Assembly (NCBI RefSeq): GCF_002836595.1
Contig: NZ_PJBB01000003.1
Location: forward strand, 1,735,001-1,799,000
From: Tenacibaculum sp. Bg11-29
GTDB lineage: Bacteria > Bacteroidota > Bacteroidia > Flavobacteriales > Flavobacteriaceae
DNA: 64,000 nt
Direction: 5' to 3'
The first letter of the stretch is position 1. Each line of letters opens with the position of its first letter. This document shows positions 20,064 to 28,770 of this stretch, one piece after another. Both the position numbers and the translations under genes were made by a program. The notes under the pieces were generated by a model. It did no database searches and was not told where the DNA came from. It saw only the letters and a list, made by a program, of their open reading frames with translations.

Positions 20064-20071
20064 TACTTTTG
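20064..20071 (+). promoter_or_regulatory. -7 box of the FAD oxidoreductase gene
   Basis: TACTTTTG matches TAnnTTTG and lies 5 bases before the ATG at 20076, so the mRNA is probably leaderless or nearly so. This rules out the longer in-frame start at 20034, which would also lie inside the gldN terminator. Confidence 0.6.
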
Positions 20072-20075
20072 GGCC

Positions 20076-21125
20076 ATGAAAACTAACGTAGATTATATTA
20101 TAGTAGGTTTAGGTTTAGCAGGAATTGCTTTTGCAGAAGAGTTATTAAATGCAAAAAAATCATTTGTTATTTTTGAAAATAATTCTCAAACTTCATCTAT
20201 AGTTGCAGGAGGTGTCTATAACCCTGTAATTTTAAAGCGTTTTAATGCTGTTTGGAATGCGCATCAGCAAATAGTAACGTCAGAACCTTTCTATAAAAGC
20301 TTAGAAAAAAAGCTAAACGTAAAACTAGATTATAAATTTTCAATTAAAAAGGCGTTTAGTAGCGTTGGAGATGAGAATAATTGGTTTTTAGCTTTAGATA
20401 AGCCAACTTTATCTCATTACATGAATCCAGTTGTAAGTAAAGAAAAAATTGATGGTGTTATTGGTGAATTGGGTTTTGGAGAGCTTACAGGTACTGGAAG
20501 AATAGATACTGCTTTATTAGTTAGATCATATAGAGAATATATTGATAAATCAGGTATATTAATCTCAGAGACATTTAATTATACAGAATTAAATATCACA
20601 GATGATGGTGTTAATTATAAAAATATAAATGCAAGTAAAATTGTTTTTAGTGAAGGATTTGGTATCACTGAAAATCCATTCTTTAATCATTTACCATTAA
20701 ATGAAGCAAAAGGAGAAACAATAACAATACATGCTCCTGATTTAAATATAGATTTTTTATTAAAATCTAGTGCTTTTGTAATGCCTTTAGGAAATGATTT
20801 ATATAAAGTCGGTGCTACCTTTAATTGGACGGATAAAACATGTAATCCAACAGAAGAAGCAAGAAAAGAATTAGAAGATAAACTTAAAAAAGTAATTACT
20901 GTTCCTTATACGGTAACAGATCATACAGCAGGAATTAGACCAACAGTAAATGATAGGAGACCTATGGTAGGTATACACCCTGATCACAAAGCATTAATTG
21001 TCTTAAATGGATTAGGAACTCGTGGGGTTATGATTGGACCAACGATAGCTAAAAATCTTTTCAACCATTTAGAAAATGGAGAAGAATTAGATAAGGAAAT
21101 AGATATTAAACGATTTGATGCTTAA
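20076..21125 (+). CDS. FAD-dependent oxidoreductase (DAO family)
   Basis: 349 residues starting MKTNVDYIIVGLGLAG, a dinucleotide-binding GxGxxG motif right at the N-terminus. The VAGGVYNPVILKR segment near residue 45 and the C-terminal AGIRPTVNDRRPMVG and GLGTRGVMIGP blocks are those of D-amino-acid-oxidase/glycine-oxidase-like flavoenzymes, including MnmC-like C-domains. The substrate cannot be read from the sequence. The stop codon abuts the stop of the convergent DUF983 gene with no base between. Confidence 0.85.
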   Translation: MKTNVDYIIVGLGLAGIAFAEELLNAKKSFVIFENNSQTSSIVAGGVYNPVILKRFNAVWNAHQQIVTSEPFYKSLEKKLNVKLDYKFSIKKAFSSVGDENNWFLALDKPTLSHYMNPVVSKEKIDGVIGELGFGELTGTGRIDTALLVRSYREYIDKSGILISETFNYTELNITDDGVNYKNINASKIVFSEGFGITENPFFNHLPLNEAKGETITIHAPDLNIDFLLKSSAFVMPLGNDLYKVGATFNWTDKTCNPTEEARKELEDKLKKVITVPYTVTDHTAGIRPTVNDRRPMVGIHPDHKALIVLNGLGTRGVMIGPTIAKNLFNHLENGEELDKEIDIKRFDA

Positions 21126-21512
21126 TTATTCTTTTAAGGTAGAATCTTTACGAAAACTAATAAACATATTTATCCAGATTATTCTAGATAGGCGTAAGCT
21201 AAAAGGAGTTAATAAGAAAGAAACAACTACGATTGCTATAAAACTTTGTAATATGGTTAAACCAAAAAGCATTTTAGCAATAATAAAAACTCCTACAAAT
21301 AAGGCTACAGCTATGGCGTAGTTTACATACATAGCACCAAAGAAAAAAGAAGGCTCCATCATGTATTTTAAATTACATTTTGGACAATTATCATATAGTT
21401 TCGTGATTTTTTTTGGATTAATTGTAACGCTATGTTTAAAGAATTCACCTTCGTGACAACGAGGACATTTACCTTTTAAAACACTATATAACTTTGTTCC
21501 TTTATTAATCAT
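21126..21512 (-). CDS. DUF983 family membrane protein
   Basis: 128 residues. Two CxxC pairs near the N-terminus (CPRCHEGEF and CPKCNLKY) form a zinc-ribbon-like knuckle. Two hydrophobic segments follow (about 53-80 and 85-105), containing the family's EPSFFFGAMYVNYA block. Function of DUF983 is unknown. It ends exactly at the stop of the convergent FAD oxidoreductase gene and starts 42 bases from the divergent ABC-F gene. Confidence 0.85.
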   Translation of the reverse strand: MINKGTKLYSVLKGKCPRCHEGEFFKHSVTINPKKITKLYDNCPKCNLKYMMEPSFFFGAMYVNYAIAVALFVGVFIIAKMLFGLTILQSFIAIVVVSFLLTPFSLRLSRIIWINMFISFRKDSTLKE

Positions 21513-21520
21513 AATTTAAG

Positions 21521-21528
21521 TAGCTTTG
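21521..21528 (+). promoter_or_regulatory. -7 box of the ABC-F gene
   Basis: TAGCTTTG matches TAnnTTTG, 26 bases before the ATG at 21555. The -33 region would fall inside the start of the divergent DUF983 gene; no well-spaced TTTG is seen. Confidence 0.5.
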
Positions 21529-21554
21529 CGTCGTTCAAAATTACGCAAAAAAAT

Positions 21555-23471
21555 ATGTTAAACGTACACAATTTATCGGTTTCTTTTATGGGATCTGATT
21601 TGTTTTCAGGAATCACATTTAAGTTAAACAAGGGGGATAGAATCGGTTTGATAGGTAAGAACGGTGCAGGTAAATCTACACTATTAAAAGTGCTTTCTAA
21701 AGATATTGAAACCAGTGGTGGTACCATGGCTTTCGATAAAGATATTCGTATGGGATTCTTACGTCAGGATATAGATTTTGTAGAGGGAAGAACTATTTTA
21801 GAAGAAGCGTATCAAGCTTTTGTTGAAATAAAAGAAATTGAGTTAAAGTTAGATCATATTAACAATCAATTAGCTACAAGAACTGATTATGAAAGTGAAG
21901 AATATAGCCAGTTAATTGTAGATCTAACAGACCTTACTGAACGTTATGAACTTTTAGGAGGATACAATTACCAAGGAGATACTGAGAAAATTTTACAAGG
22001 TTTAGGTTTTCAACGTGAAGATTTTGATAAATTAACGAATACTTTTTCTGGAGGTTGGAGAATGCGTATTGAATTAGCAAAGTTATTATTACAGGATAAT
22101 GATATTTTACTATTAGATGAGCCAACGAATCACTTAGATATTGAATCGATTATTTGGTTAGAAAATTTTTTAAAATCGTATTCAGGAGCAATTGTGTTAG
22201 TTTCGCACGATAAAATGTTTTTAGATAATGTAACTAATAGGACTATAGAAATTTCTTTGGGTCAGATATATGATTATAAAAAACCATATTCTCAGTTTTT
22301 GGTATTAAGAGCTGAAATTAAAGAAAAGCAGCTACAAGCACAAAAGAATCAAGAAAAAGAGATTAAGCAAAAGCAACACTTAATAAATAAATTTAAGGCA
22401 AAAGCAAGTAAGGCTTCGATGGCGCAATCGTTAATGAAGCAACTTGATAAAGTTCAGATTATTGAAGTTGATGGAGATGATAATGCGGCAATGAATGTTC
22501 GTTTTAACATTTCTAAAGAGCCAGGTAAAATTATTGTTGAAGCTGATGGTTTATGTAAAAGCTACGGAGATAAGCACGTTTTAGAAGATGTCGACTTAAT
22601 GATTGAGCGTAATAGCAAAATCGCATTTGTAGGTCAAAATGGTCAAGGAAAATCTACGTTAGCAAAAATGATGGTAGGAGAAATTCCGTTTATAGGAAAC
22701 CTAAAATTAGGGCACAATGTAGAGATTGGATATTTTGCACAAAACCAATCAGAAGAATTACCGCCAGAAAAGACTGTTTTAGAAATTATGGAAGATGCAG
22801 CTTCAGATGGTAACAGAATGCGTGTTAGAGATATGTTAGGGTCATTTTTATTTGGTGGAGATGCTGTAGATAAAAAGGCGAAAATATTATCAGGTGGAGA
22901 GCGTAATCGTTTAGCATTGTGTAAATTATTACTATCACCATTTAATGTGTTGGTAATGGATGAGCCAACAAATCACTTAGATATTGCCTCTAAAACTGTA
23001 TTAAAAACGGCATTAAAAAACTTTGATGGAACGCTAATTGTTGTTTCTCATGATAGAGATTTTTTACAAGGCTTAACATCAACAGTTTATGGGTTTAAAG
23101 ACAAAGTAATTAAAGAGTATTTAGGAGATATTGATTATTTCTTAGAACAACATAAAATGGAAAATCTTAGAGAGGCTGAGAAAAGAACGGTTGTTAAAGT
23201 TGAAAAACCTACGGATAAAAAAGAAGCACATCAATTATCTAGAGAACAAGAAAAAGAGTTAAAAAAACTTAAGAATAAACTTTCTAAAACTGAACGTGAT
23301 ATTGCTGATTTAGAAGCTGAAATTGCTAAAATAGATTTAGAGTTGGCAAATAACTATGATGAAGTTTCTTCTCGACCAAATTTCTTTGAAAAATACAAAG
23401 CTAAAAAAGCTTCTCTTGAAAATTTAATGAGCGATTGGGAAAAAATAGAAGAACAGGTTTCTAGTTTTTAA
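21555..23471 (+). CDS. ABC-F family ATPase (Uup-like architecture)
   Basis: 638-residue cytoplasmic protein with two ABC ATPase domains and no membrane segments. First domain: Walker A GKNGAGKST, signature FSGGW, Walker B LLLDEPTNHLD. Second: GQNGQGKST, LSGGERNRL, VMDEPTNHLD. A charged linker helix (about 245-300) joins them, and the last 90 residues are a coiled coil as in Uup. ABC-F proteins act on the ribosome (translation rescue, assembly or antibiotic protection); which role applies is not visible. Single gene with its own promoter and terminator. Confidence 0.95.
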   Translation: MLNVHNLSVSFMGSDLFSGITFKLNKGDRIGLIGKNGAGKSTLLKVLSKDIETSGGTMAFDKDIRMGFLRQDIDFVEGRTILEEAYQAFVEIKEIELKLDHINNQLATRTDYESEEYSQLIVDLTDLTERYELLGGYNYQGDTEKILQGLGFQREDFDKLTNTFSGGWRMRIELAKLLLQDNDILLLDEPTNHLDIESIIWLENFLKSYSGAIVLVSHDKMFLDNVTNRTIEISLGQIYDYKKPYSQFLVLRAEIKEKQLQAQKNQEKEIKQKQHLINKFKAKASKASMAQSLMKQLDKVQIIEVDGDDNAAMNVRFNISKEPGKIIVEADGLCKSYGDKHVLEDVDLMIERNSKIAFVGQNGQGKSTLAKMMVGEIPFIGNLKLGHNVEIGYFAQNQSEELPPEKTVLEIMEDAASDGNRMRVRDMLGSFLFGGDAVDKKAKILSGGERNRLALCKLLLSPFNVLVMDEPTNHLDIASKTVLKTALKNFDGTLIVVSHDRDFLQGLTSTVYGFKDKVIKEYLGDIDYFLEQHKMENLREAEKRTVVKVEKPTDKKEAHQLSREQEKELKKLKNKLSKTERDIADLEAEIAKIDLELANNYDEVSSRPNFFEKYKAKKASLENLMSDWEKIEEQVSSF

Positions 23472-23497
23472 AGTTTTAATACTTATATATTATACAT

Positions 23498-23531
23498 AAA
23501 TGCCTACTGATGATTTTTTCGGTAGGCATTT
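23498..23531. terminator. Bidirectional terminator between ABC-F and AraC-type genes
   Basis: 10-bp inverted repeat AAATGCCTAC (23498-23507) and GTAGGCATTT (23522-23531). The stop codon of the minus-strand regulator (23504) lies inside the hairpin. Confidence 0.7.
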
Positions 23532-24640
23532 GGTGTTATACTTGTTATTTTTTTGAAAGAATTGTAATAGGTTGTTTTTGAAGAAAAACCAGACTCTAAG
23601 CCAATTGCTAATAAACTGTAGTTTTCAAATTCCTTGTCTAAAATAAACTGTTTAACATCTTCTACACGATAGTGATTAATGTAAGTAGTAAAATTATTAC
23701 CTGTGCTTGAATTTACGATTTGTGAGATGTAACTCGGGCTAATTCCAAGCATTTCTGCTATTTTATTTCTATCTAAAGTGTTGTCTCTATAAATTTTTTG
23801 ATTAGCGCAAAGAAGCTCAAGTTTTTTAAAATAGCTATTGTATTCTGGTGATTTTGAATGTTCTTTTTGTTTTAATTGTGTTGTTTTAGAGATTGGTACA
23901 GAAGTTTTTTTTTGGTTTCTAAGATTAAGTATGAGTCTAATTTTTTGCTGATCGTTGGCTAATTTAAATTTATAGACTCCAAAGTAAGCTACCCAATGAA
24001 TTAGTAATGTAGTAAATAAAGCTATTATATGCATTGCGTTGGATATTTCAGATTCAATAAACAAACTCAAAATAATAGTAATTAACCACGATGTTAAAAA
24101 AAACACTTCAAAAAGCCACAAGTATGTTAGCCATTTTTTTTCTTGATTATTAGTTGAAAACTTAATGGATTTAAGTGTCTTAAATAAAATAAAGGGAATA
24201 AAGAACAATGTAATTAGAAAGATAATAAAACCAAACAGATTGTTAATAAATGTTAACGTATTGAAGTTGTTAACAGGTATATTTTCTGAGATACATTCGT
24301 CTGCTATACTATAGATAATTGAGAGTATAAAAGGAAGAAATAAGCAATATGATTTTTTAGAATATTTTAGTTGATGATTAACTTGATAACTGACATATAA
24401 AAAAATAAAAACAGGAAATAAAAGTGCTGAATCTATAATGTCAAAAAAGCGTAAAAGCGGATAAGAAATATACGCTGCTGTTTCGTCAAGAACAAAATTT
24501 AATAAAGAAATAGAAAGCGTAAAAATAGCATAGGCCAAATATTTATTAGTCTCATTTTTGAAAAAAGGTGATCGTAAAAGAATAGCACCTAAAACTATAC
24601 CTTGTAATATTGCTATGTTAAGTAAGGAAACTAAGATCAA
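23504..24640 (-). CDS. AraC-type regulator with N-terminal membrane domain
   Basis: 378 residues. About seven hydrophobic segments fill residues 1-220 (for example SLLNIAILQGIVLGAILL and LLFPVFIFLYVSY), then a cytoplasmic AraC-type double helix-turn-helix of about 100 residues (RNKIAEMLGISPSYISQIVN and then EFENYSLLAIGLESGFSSKTTYY). This membrane-bound arrangement is common in flavobacteria; the ligand is unknown. It is a single gene, convergent with the ABC-F gene. Confidence 0.85.
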   Translation of the reverse strand: MILVSLLNIAILQGIVLGAILLRSPFFKNETNKYLAYAIFTLSISLLNFVLDETAAYISYPLLRFFDIIDSALLFPVFIFLYVSYQVNHQLKYSKKSYCLFLPFILSIIYSIADECISENIPVNNFNTLTFINNLFGFIIFLITLFFIPFILFKTLKSIKFSTNNQEKKWLTYLWLFEVFFLTSWLITIILSLFIESEISNAMHIIALFTTLLIHWVAYFGVYKFKLANDQQKIRLILNLRNQKKTSVPISKTTQLKQKEHSKSPEYNSYFKKLELLCANQKIYRDNTLDRNKIAEMLGISPSYISQIVNSSTGNNFTTYINHYRVEDVKQFILDKEFENYSLLAIGLESGFSSKTTYYNSFKKITSITPNAYRKNHQ

Positions 24641-24782
24641 TTGTACAATTTATTTTTTAAATCTAAGGTTGTTTTTAATATTTTACAACATTAAGGATAT
24701 AGTTTCGTTTTTTTAGAATTAAAATCTGTATTTTTTTGTTAAAAAGTTAACCTTGAAAAGGTTAATTACATTAAATGTGTTT

Positions 24783-25532
24783 TTATTTCATTCGTAATAA
24801 AGGATGATTTAATCCACGAACTTCGTTTTTTATAACTTCAAATTTATCGATGTTTTCAAAAAGTTTAGTGAGGTTTTTAAAACCATAACTTCTTGGGTCA
24901 AAACTGGGATCTATTTTTCTAATATTTACACCTAAAGTTGAAATGTAGGCGTTTTCTTCTTCGTTAGTTGAAATATCAAAAGCTTTATCTATTGTTTTTA
25001 AATCTTCTTTAGATAATTTAACTTTCTCTATTATCTCTTTAACTTTCTTGTTAGCTGTTTCTTTTGTTGATTTAAGTTTTGTTATTTCATTTTGTTCGTC
25101 TTTTATATTTTCGGTATAAGTGAAAACTTCACACGACTTTACAAATGCTTCAGGTGTTTTTTTCTCGCCAATACCCATTACAAATAATCCTTGCTCTCTA
25201 ATTCTTTTTGCAAGTCCTGTATAATCACTGTCACTAGAAACAATGCAAAAACCTTCAATGTTTTTTCCGTGTAAAATGTCCATAGCATCTATTATTAAAG
25301 AACCATCTGTTGAGTTTTTTCCAGTAGTGTAAGAAAATTTTTGAATCGGACTTATAGAATGTTGGTTAATAATTGCCTTCCAACTATTCATTTGCTGGCT
25401 AGTCCAATCACCATATATTCTTCGTATGGTTGCTTTACCATATTTAGAAACTTCTTCAATTATCTCTTTTAGTAACTTTGGTTGGGCATTATCACCATCA
25501 ATAAGTACTGCAATGTTAAATTTATTATCCAT
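24783..25532 (-). CDS. NYN-domain (PIN-like) nuclease with LOTUS-type C-terminus
   Basis: 249 residues. N-terminal NYN domain of the PIN-like nuclease fold: VLIDGDNAQ near residue 10, STDGSLIIDAMDIL at about 73-86 and SSDSDYTGLAKRI at about 97-109, which keep the acidic residues expected of a metal-dependent RNase. The C-terminal 80 residues (from about 165 to 240, including IRKIDPSFDPRSYGF) resemble an OST-HTH/LOTUS RNA-binding domain. The target RNA is unknown. Single gene. Confidence 0.85.
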   Translation of the reverse strand: MDNKFNIAVLIDGDNAQPKLLKEIIEEVSKYGKATIRRIYGDWTSQQMNSWKAIINQHSISPIQKFSYTTGKNSTDGSLIIDAMDILHGKNIEGFCIVSSDSDYTGLAKRIREQGLFVMGIGEKKTPEAFVKSCEVFTYTENIKDEQNEITKLKSTKETANKKVKEIIEKVKLSKEDLKTIDKAFDISTNEEENAYISTLGVNIRKIDPSFDPRSYGFKNLTKLFENIDKFEVIKNEVRGLNHPLLRMK

Positions 25533-25694
25533 GTTTTAAGAATATGAATTTATTTTAATTATTGTTATTTGTTAGTCTTGTAATAAACTAAGGATACGTA
25601 GCCAAGTTCGTGTTTTTTTGTTAGAAAATCAAGTTTAGAATAATCGCTAATTCATTTAAAATTCTAGTATTTTTACCGAAACAAAATTTCTACC

Positions 25695-26651
25695 TTGAAT
25701 ACTATTGATAATTCTTTTTTTAATCAAGTTTTTGTTACAAAAAATGAACAAATATTTCTTCCCATTTTAGAAGAAAAAAAAGTGGCACTGTTTGTAAAAA
25801 GAGAAGATGAAATTCACCCGTTTGTTTCGGGTAATAAATTTAGAAAACTTAAATATAATATTGCAAAGGCTAAAAGTTTACAAAAAAAAACATTGTTAAC
25901 CTTTGGAGGTGCGTTTTCTAATCATATTGTTGCAACGGCTGTAGCAGGTAGTTTATCTGGTTTTAAAACCATTGGAATTATTCGAGGAGATGAGTTGGGT
26001 AAAGACGTAGCCAAAACATTAGCAAGTAATGCAACACTAAGAGAAGCTAATAAAAGTGGAATGCAGTTTAAGTTTGTATCGAGAGAAAAATATAGAAACA
26101 AAACTTCTGAATATTTTATTAATGAATTAAAAGAAGAGTTTGGTGATTTTTATTTAGTACCAGAAGGAGGAACTAATGATTTAGCGATAAAAGGTTGTGA
26201 AGAAATCTTAATTGAGGAAGATAATAAATTCGATTATATTTGTTGCGCAATAGGAACTGGAGGAACAATTTCAGGTTTAATAAATTCAGCAAAAACACAT
26301 CAAAATATTATTGGATTCCCAGCTTTAAAAGGTGATTTTCTAACAAAAGAGATTCAGCAATTAGCAACAAAAAAGGATAATTGGTGTTTAGATACTACGT
26401 ACCATTTTGGAGGTTATGGAAAATATAATACGGATTTAATTCGTTTTATAAATGAATTAAAAGAGCAAACAGGGCTTTCGGTAGATCCAATATATACCGG
26501 AAAAATGATGTTTGGTATTTTAGATAAAATAGCAAGAAATGAGTTTCCTGAAAATTCTAAAGTTTTAGTAATTCATACAGGAGGTTTACAAGGGATTGCA
26601 GGAGTAAATGAAAAGTTAAAGAATAAAAATAAAGATTTAATAAACGTTTAA
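25695..26651 (+). CDS. PLP-dependent ACC deaminase / D-cysteine desulfhydrase family
   Basis: 318 residues, fold-type II PLP enzyme. The PLP lysine lies in FVSGNKFRKLKYN near residue 50, with the phosphate-binding GTGGTISGL later and FGGAFSNH near 74. Such enzymes act on D-cysteine or 1-aminocyclopropane-1-carboxylate; the sequence does not decide which. The only start codon that gives the normal N-terminus is the TTG at 25695, since the next in-frame ATG is far inside the catalytic domain. It overlaps the following lipoprotein gene by one base (TAATG). Confidence 0.85.
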   Translation: MNTIDNSFFNQVFVTKNEQIFLPILEEKKVALFVKREDEIHPFVSGNKFRKLKYNIAKAKSLQKKTLLTFGGAFSNHIVATAVAGSLSGFKTIGIIRGDELGKDVAKTLASNATLREANKSGMQFKFVSREKYRNKTSEYFINELKEEFGDFYLVPEGGTNDLAIKGCEEILIEEDNKFDYICCAIGTGGTISGLINSAKTHQNIIGFPALKGDFLTKEIQQLATKKDNWCLDTTYHFGGYGKYNTDLIRFINELKEQTGLSVDPIYTGKMMFGILDKIARNEFPENSKVLVIHTGGLQGIAGVNEKLKNKNKDLINV

Positions 26652-27442
26652 TGAGAATAAGATTAGTTTTTTATATAGTAACATGCGCTGTTTTTATAGT
26701 GAGCTGTGGTTCAAATAAAAATGTAGTAAATAGAAGTCATAAAAAAGTGGTACTTCAAGAAAAGGAAGAAGTATATCCTGAGTTACCACAATTAGAACAA
26801 ATAGAAAAACCGTTAAAAACAAATTCAAATCATACGGTAGCATACATTCAGAAATTTGCACGTATTGCTGTTAAAAAAATGCATGAGCATAACATTCCTG
26901 CAAGTATAACTTTAGCGCAAGGAGTATTAGAATCGGGTAGTGGAAGAAGTAAGTTGGCAATAAGATCAAACAATCACTTTGGTATAAAATGTCATAAAGG
27001 ATGGAAAGGTAAAAGTGTTACGCATGATGATGATGAAAAAGGGGAGTGCTTTAGAAAGTATAAATACCCTGAAACATCATATGAAGATCATTCGCAGTTT
27101 TTAATTTCAAGAAAACGCTATGCTAGTTTATTTAAATTAGGAAACCAGAATTATAAAGATTGGGCTTATGGTTTAAGGCGTGCTGGTTATGCAACTGATA
27201 AGAGGTATCCGCAAAAACTGATAACGATTATTAAAAAATATAATTTGACTGTTTATGACAGGATGGGCGCTAGAAAACTAAATAAGGGTAACCAGATTAA
27301 GGTTAAATCTTATAAAGTACAAAAGGGAGATACGTTGTATTCAATAGCAAGAAGGCATAATATATCTGTTGCGAATTTAAAAAGAGCAAATGGATTGAAT
27401 ACGAATGAAATTAGTGTTGGACAAGATTTGTTATTAAAATAA
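26651..27442 (+). CDS. Glucosaminidase/LysM lipoprotein
   Basis: 263-residue cell-wall hydrolase. Lipoprotein signal MRIRLVFYIVTCAVFIVSC with cysteine 19. A glucosaminidase-like (FlgJ/N-acetylmuramidase type) domain covers about 65-200, with ITLAQGVLESGSGRSKLA and NNHFGIKCHKGWKG typical of the catalytic region. A single LysM peptidoglycan-binding repeat ends the protein (KVQKGDTLYSIARRHNIS). Translationally coupled to the upstream PLP enzyme, although no functional link is obvious. Confidence 0.92.
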   Translation: MRIRLVFYIVTCAVFIVSCGSNKNVVNRSHKKVVLQEKEEVYPELPQLEQIEKPLKTNSNHTVAYIQKFARIAVKKMHEHNIPASITLAQGVLESGSGRSKLAIRSNNHFGIKCHKGWKGKSVTHDDDEKGECFRKYKYPETSYEDHSQFLISRKRYASLFKLGNQNYKDWAYGLRRAGYATDKRYPQKLITIIKKYNLTVYDRMGARKLNKGNQIKVKSYKVQKGDTLYSIARRHNISVANLKRANGLNTNEISVGQDLLLK

Positions 27443-27481
27443 AAAAAAAGCTCGGGATTAAATTAATCCCGAGCTTTTTTT
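27443..27481 (+). terminator. Terminator after the glucosaminidase gene
   Basis: 10-bp GC-containing stem GCTCGGGATT/AATCCCGAGC at 27450-27474 with a five-base loop, flanked by A and T runs that extend the stem. Confidence 0.9.
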
Positions 27482-27519
27482 ATACTATTTATAAGTTGTA
27501 ATTTTTAAGTATTAAAAAA

Positions 27520-27589
27520 GTCATTACGAGAAGTTTTAACTTAAAAGTGCCCCCGATTAAGAATGTTAATTTACTTAGCTCGTAATGAC
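27520..27589. repeat. REP-like inverted repeat, GTCATTACGAG family
   Basis: GTCATTACGAG at 27520-27530 and its exact complement CTCGTAATGAC at 27579-27589, 48 bases apart, each flanked on the right by a copy of GAAGTTTTAA. It lies between two convergent genes. It resembles the short GTCATTGCGAG-type repeats seen in intergenic DNA of many Bacteroidota. Confidence 0.6.
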
Positions 27590-27609
27590 GAAGTTTTAAT
27601 AGCTTAATT

Positions 27610-28734
27610 TTACCAAGAATATTTTTTCTTTCTAGCTTGTTTTTTTATCGCTTTAATCATTACACTTTCTAATTCATTTTTGTTAGAACTTTCTTTTTGT
27701 TTCTTAGTAACGTATTGTTTTCTTTTTTTATTTAATTCTTGAATTTTACCTTGAATCTCTATTCGTTCTTTACGTTTAGCATCGACATATTTTTTTATTT
27801 CTTTAGATGATTTAGTTTGTAAGTTTTTAGGTAACTGTTTTTTCTTTAAAGTGTTATAATCAATTTCTTTTTCTTCTGAAGCATCTACCAAATCCCATTC
27901 AGTATTTTTATATAGTTTAGAGCTTTTACTAATAGCACGTTTTACAATTACAACTTCATCTAAAGTTGCTGCATTAGCATCTTGTTTTGCTTGATTACTG
28001 TATTTTGAATGCCCCGAATTTCCGTAATGAATGTATGTTTTGTTTAGTTTTTTATTTAAAATAAGAATGTTGCTGTCATAAGGAGTTACAATATGAACAA
28101 TGTTTTTATTATGATTAATAGTCATATAATCTCCACCACCATAAACAGCTCCATCTTGCCACATCCCAGAAACACCTTGATTGTAATCTCCACAAAAAAT
28201 AGTGTTAACAGTTATATCTTTTTCTTTAGCGTTGGTAATAGCATCTTTGTAGTTTAATTTACCTTGTGTAAAAGGTTCGTTTCCTGCAATAAAAATCATT
28301 TTTAAATCACTGTTATTGCCTCCCCATTCTAATTCATTTATAGACGTTTGAATTACTTGTCCGCAGAATTCACTTCCCCCATTAGTAGTTAAAGAGAATA
28401 AATGCTCTGAAACATCATCTAAATTACTGGTAAACTGTAATGCTTGGCGAATATAACCTTCACTAGAAGAAAGTTTGTCGTTACCATATTCATATAACGC
28501 AATTTCTAATTTTGGTGTTTCTCCATTACATTTTGCGTGCGATAATTCGTTAATGATTTCCCATAATTGCGCTTTTGCTTGGTTAATAAGCCCACTCATA
28601 CTACTGCTGGTATCTAGTAATAAAGCTACTTTAGTTGTTTGTTTTTTTGTTTTGTTTTCAGAATTAGTTGAATATCCAATTTTAGTAATTAGAATAGTAA
28701 AAATGAATAGTGCTTTTAATATATAAGTTTTCAT
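27610..28734 (-). CDS. Secreted VWA-domain protein
   Basis: 374 residues with a signal peptide (MKTYILKALFIFTILITKIGYS). A von Willebrand factor A domain follows, with an intact MIDAS start DTSSSMS at about 42-48 and later acidic residues. The C-terminal 100 residues are very lysine- and glutamate-rich and probably helical, ending KKQARKKKYSW. Probably a periplasmic or surface metal-dependent adhesion or scaffold protein. Neighbours do not suggest a partner; the SIMPL gene upstream on the same strand is 36 bases away and may be co-transcribed. Confidence 0.8.
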   Translation of the reverse strand: MKTYILKALFIFTILITKIGYSTNSENKTKKQTTKVALLLDTSSSMSGLINQAKAQLWEIINELSHAKCNGETPKLEIALYEYGNDKLSSSEGYIRQALQFTSNLDDVSEHLFSLTTNGGSEFCGQVIQTSINELEWGGNNSDLKMIFIAGNEPFTQGKLNYKDAITNAKEKDITVNTIFCGDYNQGVSGMWQDGAVYGGGDYMTINHNKNIVHIVTPYDSNILILNKKLNKTYIHYGNSGHSKYSNQAKQDANAATLDEVVIVKRAISKSSKLYKNTEWDLVDASEEKEIDYNTLKKKQLPKNLQTKSSKEIKKYVDAKRKERIEIQGKIQELNKKRKQYVTKKQKESSNKNELESVMIKAIKKQARKKKYSW

Positions 28735-28770
28735 AATTTATTGTTTTATGTTATTAATGTATTTAATGTT

